Assembly (NCBI GenBank): GCA_002339725.1
Contig: DDKN01000022.1
Span: forward strand, 1 to 5,315
Origin: Thiobacillus sp. UBA2597
GTDB taxonomy: Bacteria; Pseudomonadota; Gammaproteobacteria; Burkholderiales; Thiobacillaceae
DNA length: 5,315 nucleotides
Direction: 5' to 3'
How positions within the stretch are numbered: the first letter of the stretch is position 1; every line of letters begins with the position of its first letter. Below the pieces are notes generated by a model, which was not told where the DNA came from, did no database searches, and saw only the letters and a program-made list of their open reading frames with translations. The position numbers and the translations under genes are program-made. Shown piece by piece: positions 1-4,641 of the stretch.

Positions 1-1214
1 CGGGCCGCCTCGACGATCTTGCTGCAGATGGTCTTGGCATCGATCGGGTTTTCCAGCAGGTAGTCGGCCAGCTTCTGGGAGACCACCTCTTCCACCGCCG
101 GCCGGGCCTCACTTGAGACCAGCTTCATCTTGGTCTGCGAGGCGAATTTGGGGTCGGGCATCTTGACCGAGAGCACGCAGGCCAGGCCTTCGCGCATGTC
201 GTCGCCGGTGATGTCGACCTTGGCCTTCTTGGCGATGTCGTTTTCCTCGATGTACTTGTTGATGACCCGGGTCATCGCCGCGCGCAGGCCGGTGAGGTGG
301 GTGCCGCCGTCGGCCTGCGGGATGTTGTTGGTGAAGCACAGCACCTGTTCCTGATAGCTGTTGTTCCACTGCATGGCCACCTCGACCGTGATGGTGACCC
401 CGCCGATGTTCGATTCGCCACTGGCGAACACCACGTTGGGATGCAGCACGGTCTTGTTGCGGTTGATGTACTCGACGAAGCCCTTGACGCCGCCGGAAAA
501 GGCGAAGTTTTCGTGACGGCCGTCGCGCTCGTCGATCAGTTCGATCTTGACCCCGTTGTTGAGGAAGGACAGCTCCCGGATGCGCTTAGCCAGGATCTCG
601 AAGTGGTATTCGACATGGCCGAAGATCTCCTGGTCGGCCAGAAAGTGGACCTCGGTGCCGGTGCGGTGGGTCTCGCCGATCACCTTGAGCGGGGAGACCT
701 CGACCCCGTTTTGCACCTCGACGATGCGGTCGACCGGCACGCCGCGGTGAAACTCCATGAAATGGACCTTGCCGTCGCGCCGGATGGTGAGCTTGAGCCA
801 TTCCGACAGGGCGTTGACGCAGGACACCCCCACGCCATGCAGGCCGCCGGAGACCTTGTAGCTGTTCTGGTTGAACTTGCCGCCGGCGTGCAACACGCAC
901 ATCACGATCTCGGCGGCCGAGCGCTTGGGCTCGTGCTTGTCGTCGAACTTGATGCCGGTCGGGATGCCACGGCCGTTGTCGACAACCGAGATGGAATTGT
1001 CGGAGTGGATAGTGACCTTGATGTCGTCGCAATAGCCGGCCAGGGCCTCGTCGATGGCATTGTCGAGCACCTCGAACACCATGTGGTGCAGGCCGGAGCC
1101 GTCCTGGGTGTCACCGATGTACATGCCCGGGCGCTTGCGCACCGCCTCCAGGCCCTCCAACTGCTGGATGCTGGACTCGTCGTAACCGCCGTTGCTTGGG
1201 TCTTTGGGTTCCAC
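1..1214 (-). CDS. gyrB: DNA gyrase subunit B, N-terminal half (runs off left edge)
   Basis: ATP-hydrolysing subunit of DNA gyrase, which with GyrA introduces negative supercoils into DNA in the cytoplasm. About 404 codons are visible, roughly half of the usual length of about 800; the TOPRIM and C-terminal parts lie beyond the window. The GHKL ATPase signatures are intact: FEVLDNAIDEAL with catalytic E48 and ATP/Mg-binding N52, DNGRGIP at 79-85, GGLHGVG at 123-129, QADGGTH further on, and the QTK loop with K362 in the transducer domain. The start is GTG at 1214-1212. It lies 9 nt after an AAGGA Shine-Dalgarno, an in-frame stop lies just upstream, and the protein begins MEPKDPSNGGYDESSIQQLEG. 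The only upstream in-frame alternative, a TTG, sits directly against the Shine-Dalgarno. The QTK lysine is shifted about 25 residues relative to E. coli against 6 at the N-box, so the segment between carries small insertions. The gene follows dnaN by 88 bp on the same strand, with no recF between. Identification is essentially certain. Confidence 0.98.
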   Translation of the reverse strand, partial: MEPKDPSNGGYDESSIQQLEGLEAVRKRPGMYIGDTQDGSGLHHMVFEVLDNAIDEALAGYCDDIKVTIHSDNSISVVDNGRGIPTGIKFDDKHEPKRSAAEIVMCVLHAGGKFNQNSYKVSGGLHGVGVSCVNALSEWLKLTIRRDGKVHFMEFHRGVPVDRIVEVQNGVEVSPLKVIGETHRTGTEVHFLADQEIFGHVEYHFEILAKRIRELSFLNNGVKIELIDERDGRHENFAFSGGVKGFVEYINRNKTVLHPNVVFASGESNIGGVTITVEVAMQWNNSYQEQVLCFTNNIPQADGGTHLTGLRAAMTRVINKYIEENDIAKKAKVDITGDDMREGLACVLSVKMPDPKFASQTKMKLVSSEARPAVEEVVSQKLADYLLENPIDAKTICSKIVEAA

Positions 1215-1222
1215 GTGAAACA
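1207..1222. promoter_or_regulatory. parS: parS centromere-like ParB-binding site
   Basis: The plus strand reads GGTTCCACGTGAAACA. This matches the 16-bp Bacillus subtilis parS sequence TGTTCCACGTGAAACA at 15 of 16 positions, and the palindromic core GTTTCACGTGAAAC at 13 of 14. ParB/Spo0J proteins load at such sites near chromosomal origins and organise origin segregation and SMC loading. The site overlaps the first bases of gyrB, and the gyrB GTG start codon is the GTG half of the central CACGTG. It is about 1.3 kb from the predicted oriC, where primary parS sites are expected. parA and parB themselves are not in the window. The motif match is seen directly; binding is inferred. Confidence 0.85.
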
Positions 1223-1223
1223 A

Positions 1224-1228
1224 TCCTT
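1224..1228 (-). promoter_or_regulatory. gyrB ribosome-binding site
   Basis: AAGGA on the minus strand lies 9 nt before the GTG start. It decides the gyrB start, because the upstream in-frame TTG directly abuts it. It sits immediately beside the parS site, so ParB occupancy and gyrB expression could interact. Confidence 0.7.
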
Positions 1229-1237
1229 AATGTCTGG

Positions 1238-1293
1238 TTGGCAGTTTACAGTCGTCAGTCGGCAGACCATTTCTGCCAACTGCAAACTGATGG
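1238..1293. repeat. Inverted array of phased heptamers in the dnaN-gyrB gap
   Basis: On the plus strand four contiguous 7-mers of form TYNNCAG (TTGGCAG, TTTACAG, TCGTCAG, TCGGCAG; 1238-1265) are followed by exactly one 7-bp spacer, ACCATTT. Then come CTGCCAA, CTGCAAA and a degenerate CTGATGG (1273-1293), which are the same motif inverted and in the same 7-bp phase. The innermost units give a perfect 6-bp stem, GGCAGA (1261-1266) with TCTGCC (1272-1277), and a 5-nt loop. TTGGCAG at 1238-1244 is also an exact complement of CTGCCAA at 1273-1279, so alternative pairings exist. No T-tract follows on either strand, so an intrinsic terminator is not supported. It may be a dispersed intergenic repeat or a processing site between dnaN and gyrB mRNA; its function is unknown. 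Confidence 0.6.
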
Positions 1294-1302
1294 CTGTGAG
1301 CT

Positions 1303-2406
1303 TTAAATCCGCATCGGCATCACGACGTAGCGGAAATTGTCTTCGCCCGGCACCGTGATCAGCAGGCTGCTGCTGGGGTCGCCGAAGGAGCAGCGCACCG
1401 TCTCGCAATCGAGGTTGTTCAGCACGTCCTGCAGGTATTGAACGTTGAAACCGATGTCGAGCGGCGCCTTGTCGTAGTCGATGTCCAGTTCTTCCTGCGC
1501 CTCTTCCTGCTCGTTGTTGCTGCAGACGATGCGCAGGCTGCCCGAGGTCAGGGCCAGGCGCACGCCGCGGTATTTCTCGTTGGTCAGGATGGCGGCGCGG
1601 GTGAGCGCCTGGTTGAACGATTGGCGCCCGATGACGAAGTCCTTGTCATGGCCGGTGGGGATGACCCGCTGGTAGTCGGGGAACTTGCCGTCGACCACCT
1701 TGCTGCGCAACTCGAAGTGGTCGCTCCGCACCACCACCTGGTTCGGACTGACCTGGACCTCGACCGCCGCGTCACCGTCGCCCAGCAGCTTGATCAGCTC
1801 GACCACGGCCTTGCGCGGCAGGATGACGTCGAGCTCCTTGGCCGGGGCCTGCTCGAGCCGGGCCGAATCGATCGCTAGGCGGTGGCCGTCGGTGGCGGCC
1901 ACGATCAGCTGGCCGTCTTTGAGCTGCATGAGCATGCCGTTCAAATAGAAGCGGATGTCATGCACCGCCATGGCATATTGCACCCGACCCAGCAGGTGAC
2001 GCAGCCTGCCCTGGGGCAGGCGGAAGCTGACGCCCTCGCCCTCGGGGATTTGCAGCCGGGGAAAGTCGCGCGCCGGCAGGGTCTGCAGATTGAACCGGCT
2101 TTTGCCGGCCGAGAGTTTGAGCTGTTCCCCGGCCAGATCGAGGCTGAGTTCGGTCTCCGGCAGCGAGCGGCAGATATCCAGCAACTTGCGCGCCGAAACG
2201 GTAAACGCGCCGTCTTTGGCCGCGGCCTCATCCGCCCAGGCAGTGAGCTGCAATTCCAGGTCGGTGGCGATGAAGGCCGCCTTGCCGGCGGCCGCCTCGA
2301 TCAGAACATTCGACAGGATGGGCAGGGTGTGCTTGCGCTCGACCACACCGATCACCGCCTGCAGGGGTTTGAGGATGGCGTCTTTGCTGGTTTTCAAAAC
2401 AAGCAT
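1303..2406 (-). CDS. dnaN: DNA polymerase III beta subunit (sliding clamp)
   Basis: Forms the homodimeric ring that encircles DNA and tethers polymerase III and other partners through a hydrophobic cleft. The protein is 367 residues, against 366 in E. coli, and has the three-domain clamp layout: about residues 1-125, 126-250 and 251-367. Recognisable segments include MLVLKTSKDAILKPLQAVIGV at the N-terminus, RFYLNGMLMQ at 152-161 and TDGHRL at 172-177. The last of these corresponds to cleft residues T172-L177 of E. coli at the same numbering. KFPDY lies at 241-245, and the C-terminal VVMPMRI contributes the end of the partner-binding cleft (E. coli ends MPMRL). The ATG at 2406-2404 is preceded by AGGAAG at 7-nt spacing, which supports this start. 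The gene is downstream of dnaA across the predicted origin and upstream of gyrB. A perfect TATAAT about 70 nt upstream suggests its own promoter in addition to read-through from dnaA. It is complete and nothing is missing. Confidence 0.98.
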   Translation of the reverse strand: MLVLKTSKDAILKPLQAVIGVVERKHTLPILSNVLIEAAAGKAAFIATDLELQLTAWADEAAAKDGAFTVSARKLLDICRSLPETELSLDLAGEQLKLSAGKSRFNLQTLPARDFPRLQIPEGEGVSFRLPQGRLRHLLGRVQYAMAVHDIRFYLNGMLMQLKDGQLIVAATDGHRLAIDSARLEQAPAKELDVILPRKAVVELIKLLGDGDAAVEVQVSPNQVVVRSDHFELRSKVVDGKFPDYQRVIPTGHDKDFVIGRQSFNQALTRAAILTNEKYRGVRLALTSGSLRIVCSNNEQEEAQEELDIDYDKAPLDIGFNVQYLQDVLNNLDCETVRCSFGDPSSSLLITVPGEDNFRYVVMPMRI

Positions 2407-2413
2407 GAGAAAT

Positions 2414-2419
2414 CTTCCT
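2414..2419 (-). promoter_or_regulatory. dnaN ribosome-binding site
   Basis: AGGAAG on the minus strand, 7 nt before the dnaN ATG. It supports the chosen start and contrasts with dnaA, which has no comparable element. Confidence 0.7.
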
Positions 2420-2460
2420 GATGTTGATGATTAGGCGCTGCCAGTTTGCGGGATAACCCT

Positions 2461-2491
2461 GAAAATTACTGCAAAATTATACAGTTATCTT
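2461..2491. other. AT-rich candidate DNA-unwinding element
   Basis: Thirty-one bases with 24 A/T, the most AT-rich stretch in the gap. It includes the direct repeat AAAATTA at 2462-2468 and 2473-2479 and ends at the perfect DnaA box. Duplicated AT-rich short repeats beside a DnaA box are typical of unwinding elements. The same bases contain a perfect minus-strand TATAAT (2476-2481), so promoter and unwinding roles may overlap. Confidence 0.6.
2476..2481 (-). promoter_or_regulatory. Candidate dnaN promoter -10 element inside the origin
   Basis: The minus strand reads a perfect TATAAT here. No recognisable -35 hexamer lies 16-18 bp upstream. Instead the perfect DnaA box at 2491-2499 occupies the spacer region upstream, which would let DnaA influence the promoter. 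Transcription would start near 2469 and give a leader of about 60 nt before dnaN. The alternative is that the hexamer is only part of the AT-rich unwinding element. Confidence 0.4.
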
Positions 2492-2499
2492 GTGGATAA
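2491..2499 (-). promoter_or_regulatory. DnaA box, perfect match, next to AT-rich element
   Basis: TGTGGATAA on the plus strand is TTATCCACA on the minus strand, 9/9 to the DnaA-box consensus. It borders the AT-rich stretch directly, the usual position for the box that anchors the unwinding complex. Confidence 0.85.
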
Positions 2500-2510
2500 G
2501 GCGCTGGACC

Positions 2511-2540
2511 AAGCTGTGGACAGCTGGGGAAGGCTGGGGA
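2511..2540. repeat. Three tandem 10-mers in the origin
   Basis: AAGCTGTGGA, CAGCTGGGGA and AGGCTGGGGA follow each other directly with consensus NRGCTGNGGA, a period of about one helical turn. The first carries the core of the 7/9 DnaA box at 2515-2523. The next two give degraded box-like 9-mers (5/9 and 6/9) in the same orientation. They could be low-affinity DnaA sites phased on one DNA face, or a simple local duplication. Confidence 0.5.
2515..2523 (-). promoter_or_regulatory. DnaA box, 7/9 match
   Basis: TGTGGACAG on the plus strand reads CTGTCCACA on the minus strand, 7 of 9 to TTATCCACA. It has the same orientation as the perfect box 24 bp away and is its inner partner in the near-symmetric set. 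Confidence 0.6.
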
Positions 2541-2572
2541 TGGTTTGAGCGGTCTTTCCGGTCAGCGCGTGT

Positions 2573-2581
2573 TTGTCCACA
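2573..2581 (+). promoter_or_regulatory. DnaA box, 8/9 match
   Basis: TTGTCCACA, one mismatch to TTATCCACA, on the plus strand. It is opposite in orientation to the two boxes on the left half of the gap and 22 bp from the perfect box at 2595. Confidence 0.75.
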
Positions 2582-2594
2582 TTTCATCCCTTGC

Positions 2595-2603
2595 TTATCC
2601 ACA
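2595..2603 (+). promoter_or_regulatory. DnaA box, perfect match, at dnaA 3' end
   Basis: TTATCCACA, 9/9, on the plus strand, three bases from the dnaA stop codon. It is the outer partner of the right-hand pair. Confidence 0.85.
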
Positions 2604-2606
2604 AAG

Positions 2607-3965
2607 TTACCCCGTGAGGACCTGCACCAGCAGGTTGTAATCCCGCCGCAGGGTTAGGTCGCTGCCCTTGAGCTCCTCGATCTTGCGGCAGGCGTGAATC
2701 ACAGTGGTGTGGTCGCGTCCGCCGAAGGCCTGGCCGATCTCGGGCAGGCTCATATTGGTCAGCTCCTTCGCCAGGTACATCGCCATCTGGCGCGGCCGGG
2801 CCAGGTTGCGCGTGCGCTTCTTGGCATACATGTCGGCGACCTTGATTTTATAGAAATCGGCCACGGTCTTCTGGATGTTTTCGATCGAGATCTGCCGGTT
2901 CTGCACGGCGAGCAGGTCCTTCAGCGCCTCCTTGGCCAGCTCGACCGAGATCGGCTGCTGATGGAAGCGGGCATAGGCCATCACCCGTTTCAGCGCGCCT
3001 TCCAGCTCGCGCACGTTGGAGCGGATCTGCTTGGCGATGAAGAAGGCCGAGGCCTCGTCCAGGCTCTCGCCTTCCTGCTTGGCCTTGTTCAGCAAAATGG
3101 CCACGCGCATCTCCAGTTCGGGCGGCTCCAGCATCACGGTCAGGCCCCAGCTGAAGCGCGATTTCAAGCGCTCCTCGATGCCTTCCAGGTCCTTGGGGAA
3201 GGTGTCGCTGGTGATGATCACCTGCTTGCCCGATTCGATCAGACTGTTGAAGGTGTAGAAGAATTCTTCCTGGGTGCGGTCCTTGCCGGCGAAGAACTGG
3301 ATGTCGTCGATCAGGAGCAGGTCGAGCGAATCGTATTTGCGCTTGAAATCCTCGAACGACTTGGTGCGGATGGCGCGCACCATGTCGGAGAAATAGCGCT
3401 CGGCATGGATGTAGCGCACGATGCTGCGCCGGTTGTTGGCCAGCACCTGGTTGCCGATGGCCTGGATCAGGTGGGTCTTGCCCAGGCCGACCCCGCCGTA
3501 GACGAACAGCGGGTTGTAGCCGGCGCCCGGGTTGTCGGCCACCTGCAGGGCCGCCGCGCGCGCCAGTTCGTTGGCCTTGCCGCGCACGAAGTTGTCGAAG
3601 TTGAACAGCGGGTTGAGCCGGCTCTCGTCGAGCACGACCTGGCCGCCCGCCCGGGCCGGCGTCGCCGGGCCGGCCGGCGCCGCCTCGGCCGCCGCGGCGG
3701 GCCGGCCGTTGGCCTGGGCCGCGGCCTTCGTCTCGCTGATGATCAGTTCGATCGGATAGCTCTGCTCGAAATAGCTGCGCGCCAGCTGGTCGATCTGGTT
3801 GATGTAGCGGTCCTTCACCCACTGGGCGACGAAGCGGTTGGGCGCCTTGACCACGACCTTGTCGGATTCCACTTCAACCGCCAGGGGCCGAATCCAGGTG
3901 TTCAGCTGCTGGTCGGTGAGGATGCCCTGGAAGTGATCCAGGCAATGGGTCCAGAAGTCCGCCAT
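2607..3965 (-). CDS. dnaA: Chromosomal replication initiator protein DnaA
   Basis: AAA+ initiator that binds DnaA boxes and melts oriC when bound to ATP. It has 452 residues (467 in E. coli) in the four-domain layout. Domain I is about residues 1-80 and starts MADFWTHCLDHFQGILTDQQ. Domain II is a short Ala/Pro-rich linker, about 81-110. Domain III has Walker A GGVGLGKT at 157-164, Walker B LLLIDD at 216-221, sensor 1 ITSD at 251-254, the arginine finger R270 in RLKSRF and sensor II R319 in VRELEGAL. Domain IV has KKRTRNLARPRQ at 382-393 and the DnaA signature GRDHTTVIHACRKI at 416-429, which reads the boxes. The ATG is chosen because domain I aligns from its first residues, although no Shine-Dalgarno precedes it. 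All key residues are present. It lies between the predicted oriC and the promoter gap shared with rpmH. Identification is certain. Confidence 0.99.
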   Translation of the reverse strand: MADFWTHCLDHFQGILTDQQLNTWIRPLAVEVESDKVVVKAPNRFVAQWVKDRYINQIDQLARSYFEQSYPIELIISETKAAAQANGRPAAAAEAAPAGPATPARAGGQVVLDESRLNPLFNFDNFVRGKANELARAAALQVADNPGAGYNPLFVYGGVGLGKTHLIQAIGNQVLANNRRSIVRYIHAERYFSDMVRAIRTKSFEDFKRKYDSLDLLLIDDIQFFAGKDRTQEEFFYTFNSLIESGKQVIITSDTFPKDLEGIEERLKSRFSWGLTVMLEPPELEMRVAILLNKAKQEGESLDEASAFFIAKQIRSNVRELEGALKRVMAYARFHQQPISVELAKEALKDLLAVQNRQISIENIQKTVADFYKIKVADMYAKKRTRNLARPRQMAMYLAKELTNMSLPEIGQAFGGRDHTTVIHACRKIEELKGSDLTLRRDYNLLVQVLTG

Positions 3966-4008
3966 CGGGAGCGTTGTCGAGAGGAGATGTTATTGGAATG
4001 GGAGTGGC

Positions 4009-4017
4009 ATTCTAGCA
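4009..4017 (-). promoter_or_regulatory. Candidate dnaA promoter (extended -10)
   Basis: The minus strand reads TGCTAGAAT, a TGn extended -10 followed by TAGAAT (5/6 to TATAAT). Only a poor -35 match lies 17 bp upstream, which fits an extended -10 promoter. The predicted transcription start near 4002 gives a leader of about 37 nt. No DnaA box is visible nearby, so classical autorepression at this promoter is not supported by the sequence. Confidence 0.5.
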
Positions 4018-4061
4018 CCGCGCGACGTCCCGCATAAGGCGCAGTTCCGGCCAGAAAAGGT

Positions 4062-4091
4062 TTGACAAAAGAGGGGCTTACCCTGTCTAAT
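4062..4091 (+). promoter_or_regulatory. rpmH operon promoter (sigma-70 type)
   Basis: A perfect -35 TTGACA (4062-4067) and a -10 TCTAAT (4086-4091, 5/6) are separated by 18 bp. Transcription would start near 4098, about 30 nt before the rpmH ATG. This strong promoter suits a ribosomal protein gene and probably drives rpmH, rnpA and yidC. It is divergent from the candidate dnaA promoter about 50 bp away. Confidence 0.75.
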
Positions 4092-4126
4092 ACGCGCCTT
4101 TCGTCGAACCGGATTCGGGTATCACC

Positions 4127-4261
4127 ATGAAACGCACCTATCAGCCTTCCAAGATTCGCCGTGCGCGCACCCACGGTTTTCGCGCCCGCATGGCCACCAA
4201 GGGCGGTCGCGCCGTGATCAACGCCCGCCGCGCCAAAGGCCGCAAGCGCCTGGCCGTTTGA
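4127..4261 (+). CDS. rpmH: 50S ribosomal protein L34
   Basis: Small, very basic component of the large ribosomal subunit that binds 23S rRNA. The 44-residue protein runs MKRTYQPSKIRRARTHGFRA to GRKRLAV and matches the usual proteobacterial length and the conserved blocks MKRTYQPS, RTHGF, GGRAVINARRAKGRKRL. The ATG follows the predicted TTGACA/TCTAAT promoter by about 35 nt. No strong Shine-Dalgarno is visible; a CGGG lies shortly upstream. The stop TGA overlaps the TTG start of rnpA (TTGA), the classic rpmH-rnpA arrangement, so rnpA is likely translated by coupling. A perfect hairpin with a T-tract follows about 50 nt into rnpA and could set the excess of rpmH mRNA over rnpA mRNA. Too short for most gene callers, but the identification is secure. 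Confidence 0.98.
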   Translation: MKRTYQPSKIRRARTHGFRARMATKGGRAVINARRAKGRKRLAV

Positions 4262-4638
4262 GCGCCCGGCCCGCCCGGCCGCGCGGTTTTGGCTGGGAAA
4301 AAAAGCTGCACAAAACGGATGAGTTTTCATCCGTTTTTCGTTTTAAGTGCGCCCAGCGCGGCGCCTGTCTCGATGTCCTGGCCCGGCCCAATGGCCTGGG
4401 ACATGCCCGTCTGGGTCTGGTGGTCGGCCGCAAGCTGCTCAGGCGTGCTGTGGACCGCAACCGCCTGCGCCGTCTTTTGCGCGAGCGTTTCCGCTTGAAC
4501 CAGGGGCGACTCGGCGCACTCGACATCGTGGTCCGGCTCAAGCAGCCGGCCCGGGAGTCACAGATTCAGGAAGAATTCGACCGGTTGCTGTTAGAGTGCC
4601 GGTCTTGTGCCAACCCTGCTGTTTCGCCAATTGCCTAA
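4258..4638 (+). CDS. rnpA: Ribonuclease P protein component
   Basis: Protein cofactor of RNase P, which with the RnpB ribozyme removes 5' leaders from tRNA precursors. It has 126 residues and is rich in arginine and lysine. The conserved KTDEFSSVF lies at 19-27, LGHARLGLVVGRK at 47-59 and the RNR signature AVDRNRLRRLLRE at 64-76, followed by the ALDIVV strand near 87-92. The start is TTG at 4258, overlapping the rpmH stop by four bases. No ATG or GTG exists in frame before the conserved region, so TTG is the only plausible initiator. No clear Shine-Dalgarno precedes it, which implies coupling to rpmH. Codons 18-28 form a perfect inverted repeat with a T-tract. The C-terminal tail after LLLEC (RSCANPAVSPIA) does not resemble the basic end I expect for the family. 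yidC follows after 3 bp with no yidD. Confidence 0.95.
   Translation: MSARPARPRGFGWEKKLHKTDEFSSVFRFKCAQRGACLDVLARPNGLGHARLGLVVGRKLLRRAVDRNRLRRLLRERFRLNQGRLGALDIVVRLKQPARESQIQEEFDRLLLECRSCANPAVSPIA
4312..4338 (+). terminator. Intrinsic-terminator-like hairpin inside rnpA
   Basis: AAAACGGATGA (4312-4322) and TCATCCGTTTT (4327-4337) are perfect 11-bp complements around the 4-nt loop GTTT, with a run of five T at 4334-4338. The core stem ACGGATGA/TCATCCGT is followed directly by the U-tract in the transcript. It lies about 50 nt after the rpmH stop, within rnpA codons for KTDEFSSVF. The A-tract on the left makes it potentially bidirectional. The stem holds only about four G-C pairs, so termination, if any, is probably partial. 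The structure is seen; attenuation is inferred. Confidence 0.6.
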
Positions 4639-4641
4639 GTC

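Larger units (their letters stand above)
2440..2606. other. oriC: Predicted chromosomal replication origin (oriC)
   Basis: The gap between dnaA and dnaN carries four DnaA-box-like 9-mers: two exact TTATCCACA matches (2491-2499 reading minus, 2595-2603 reading plus), an 8/9 match (2573-2581, plus) and a 7/9 match (2515-2523, minus). A weaker 6/9 candidate lies at 2448-2456 (minus). Beside the box at 2491 is an AT-rich stretch (2461-2491, 24 of 31 bases A/T) in otherwise GC-rich DNA, the likely unwinding element. It contains AAAATTA twice, 11 bp apart. No GATC occurs in the gap, so Dam/SeqA-type control is not indicated. No DnaA box was found in the dnaA-rpmH gap, so this is the best origin candidate in the window. 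Position, boxes and AT-richness are seen; origin function is inferred from known origin architecture. Confidence 0.82.

Noticed and set aside
1261..1277. Hairpin GGCAGA/TCTGCC as a transcription terminator after dnaN
   Set aside because: The stem is only 6 bp and neither strand has a T-tract after it. It is better explained as the centre of the heptamer inverted repeat.
297..1358. Long open frame on the plus strand opposite gyrB
   Set aside because: It is an antisense shadow of gyrB in GC-rich DNA. Its product is low-complexity V/L/D/H-rich with no recognisable domain, and the minus strand encodes an unmistakable GyrB.
3625..3730. Very GC-rich CCGGCC-type runs as a repeat element
   Set aside because: They encode the Ala/Pro-rich domain II linker of DnaA in GC-preferring codons, and the reading frame continues without break.
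2694..4037. 447-codon open frame on the plus strand opposite dnaA
   Set aside because: Antisense shadow of dnaA. Its composition mirrors reversed DnaA codons, and it has no ribosome-binding site or known motif.
4103..4118. CGAA/TTCG inverted repeat in the rpmH leader
   Set aside because: Only a 4-bp stem in GC-rich sequence, too weak to call a regulatory structure.
3966..4126. Origin in the dnaA-rpmH gap
   Set aside because: No DnaA-box match better than about 5/9 and no marked AT-rich block. The dnaA-dnaN gap has both.
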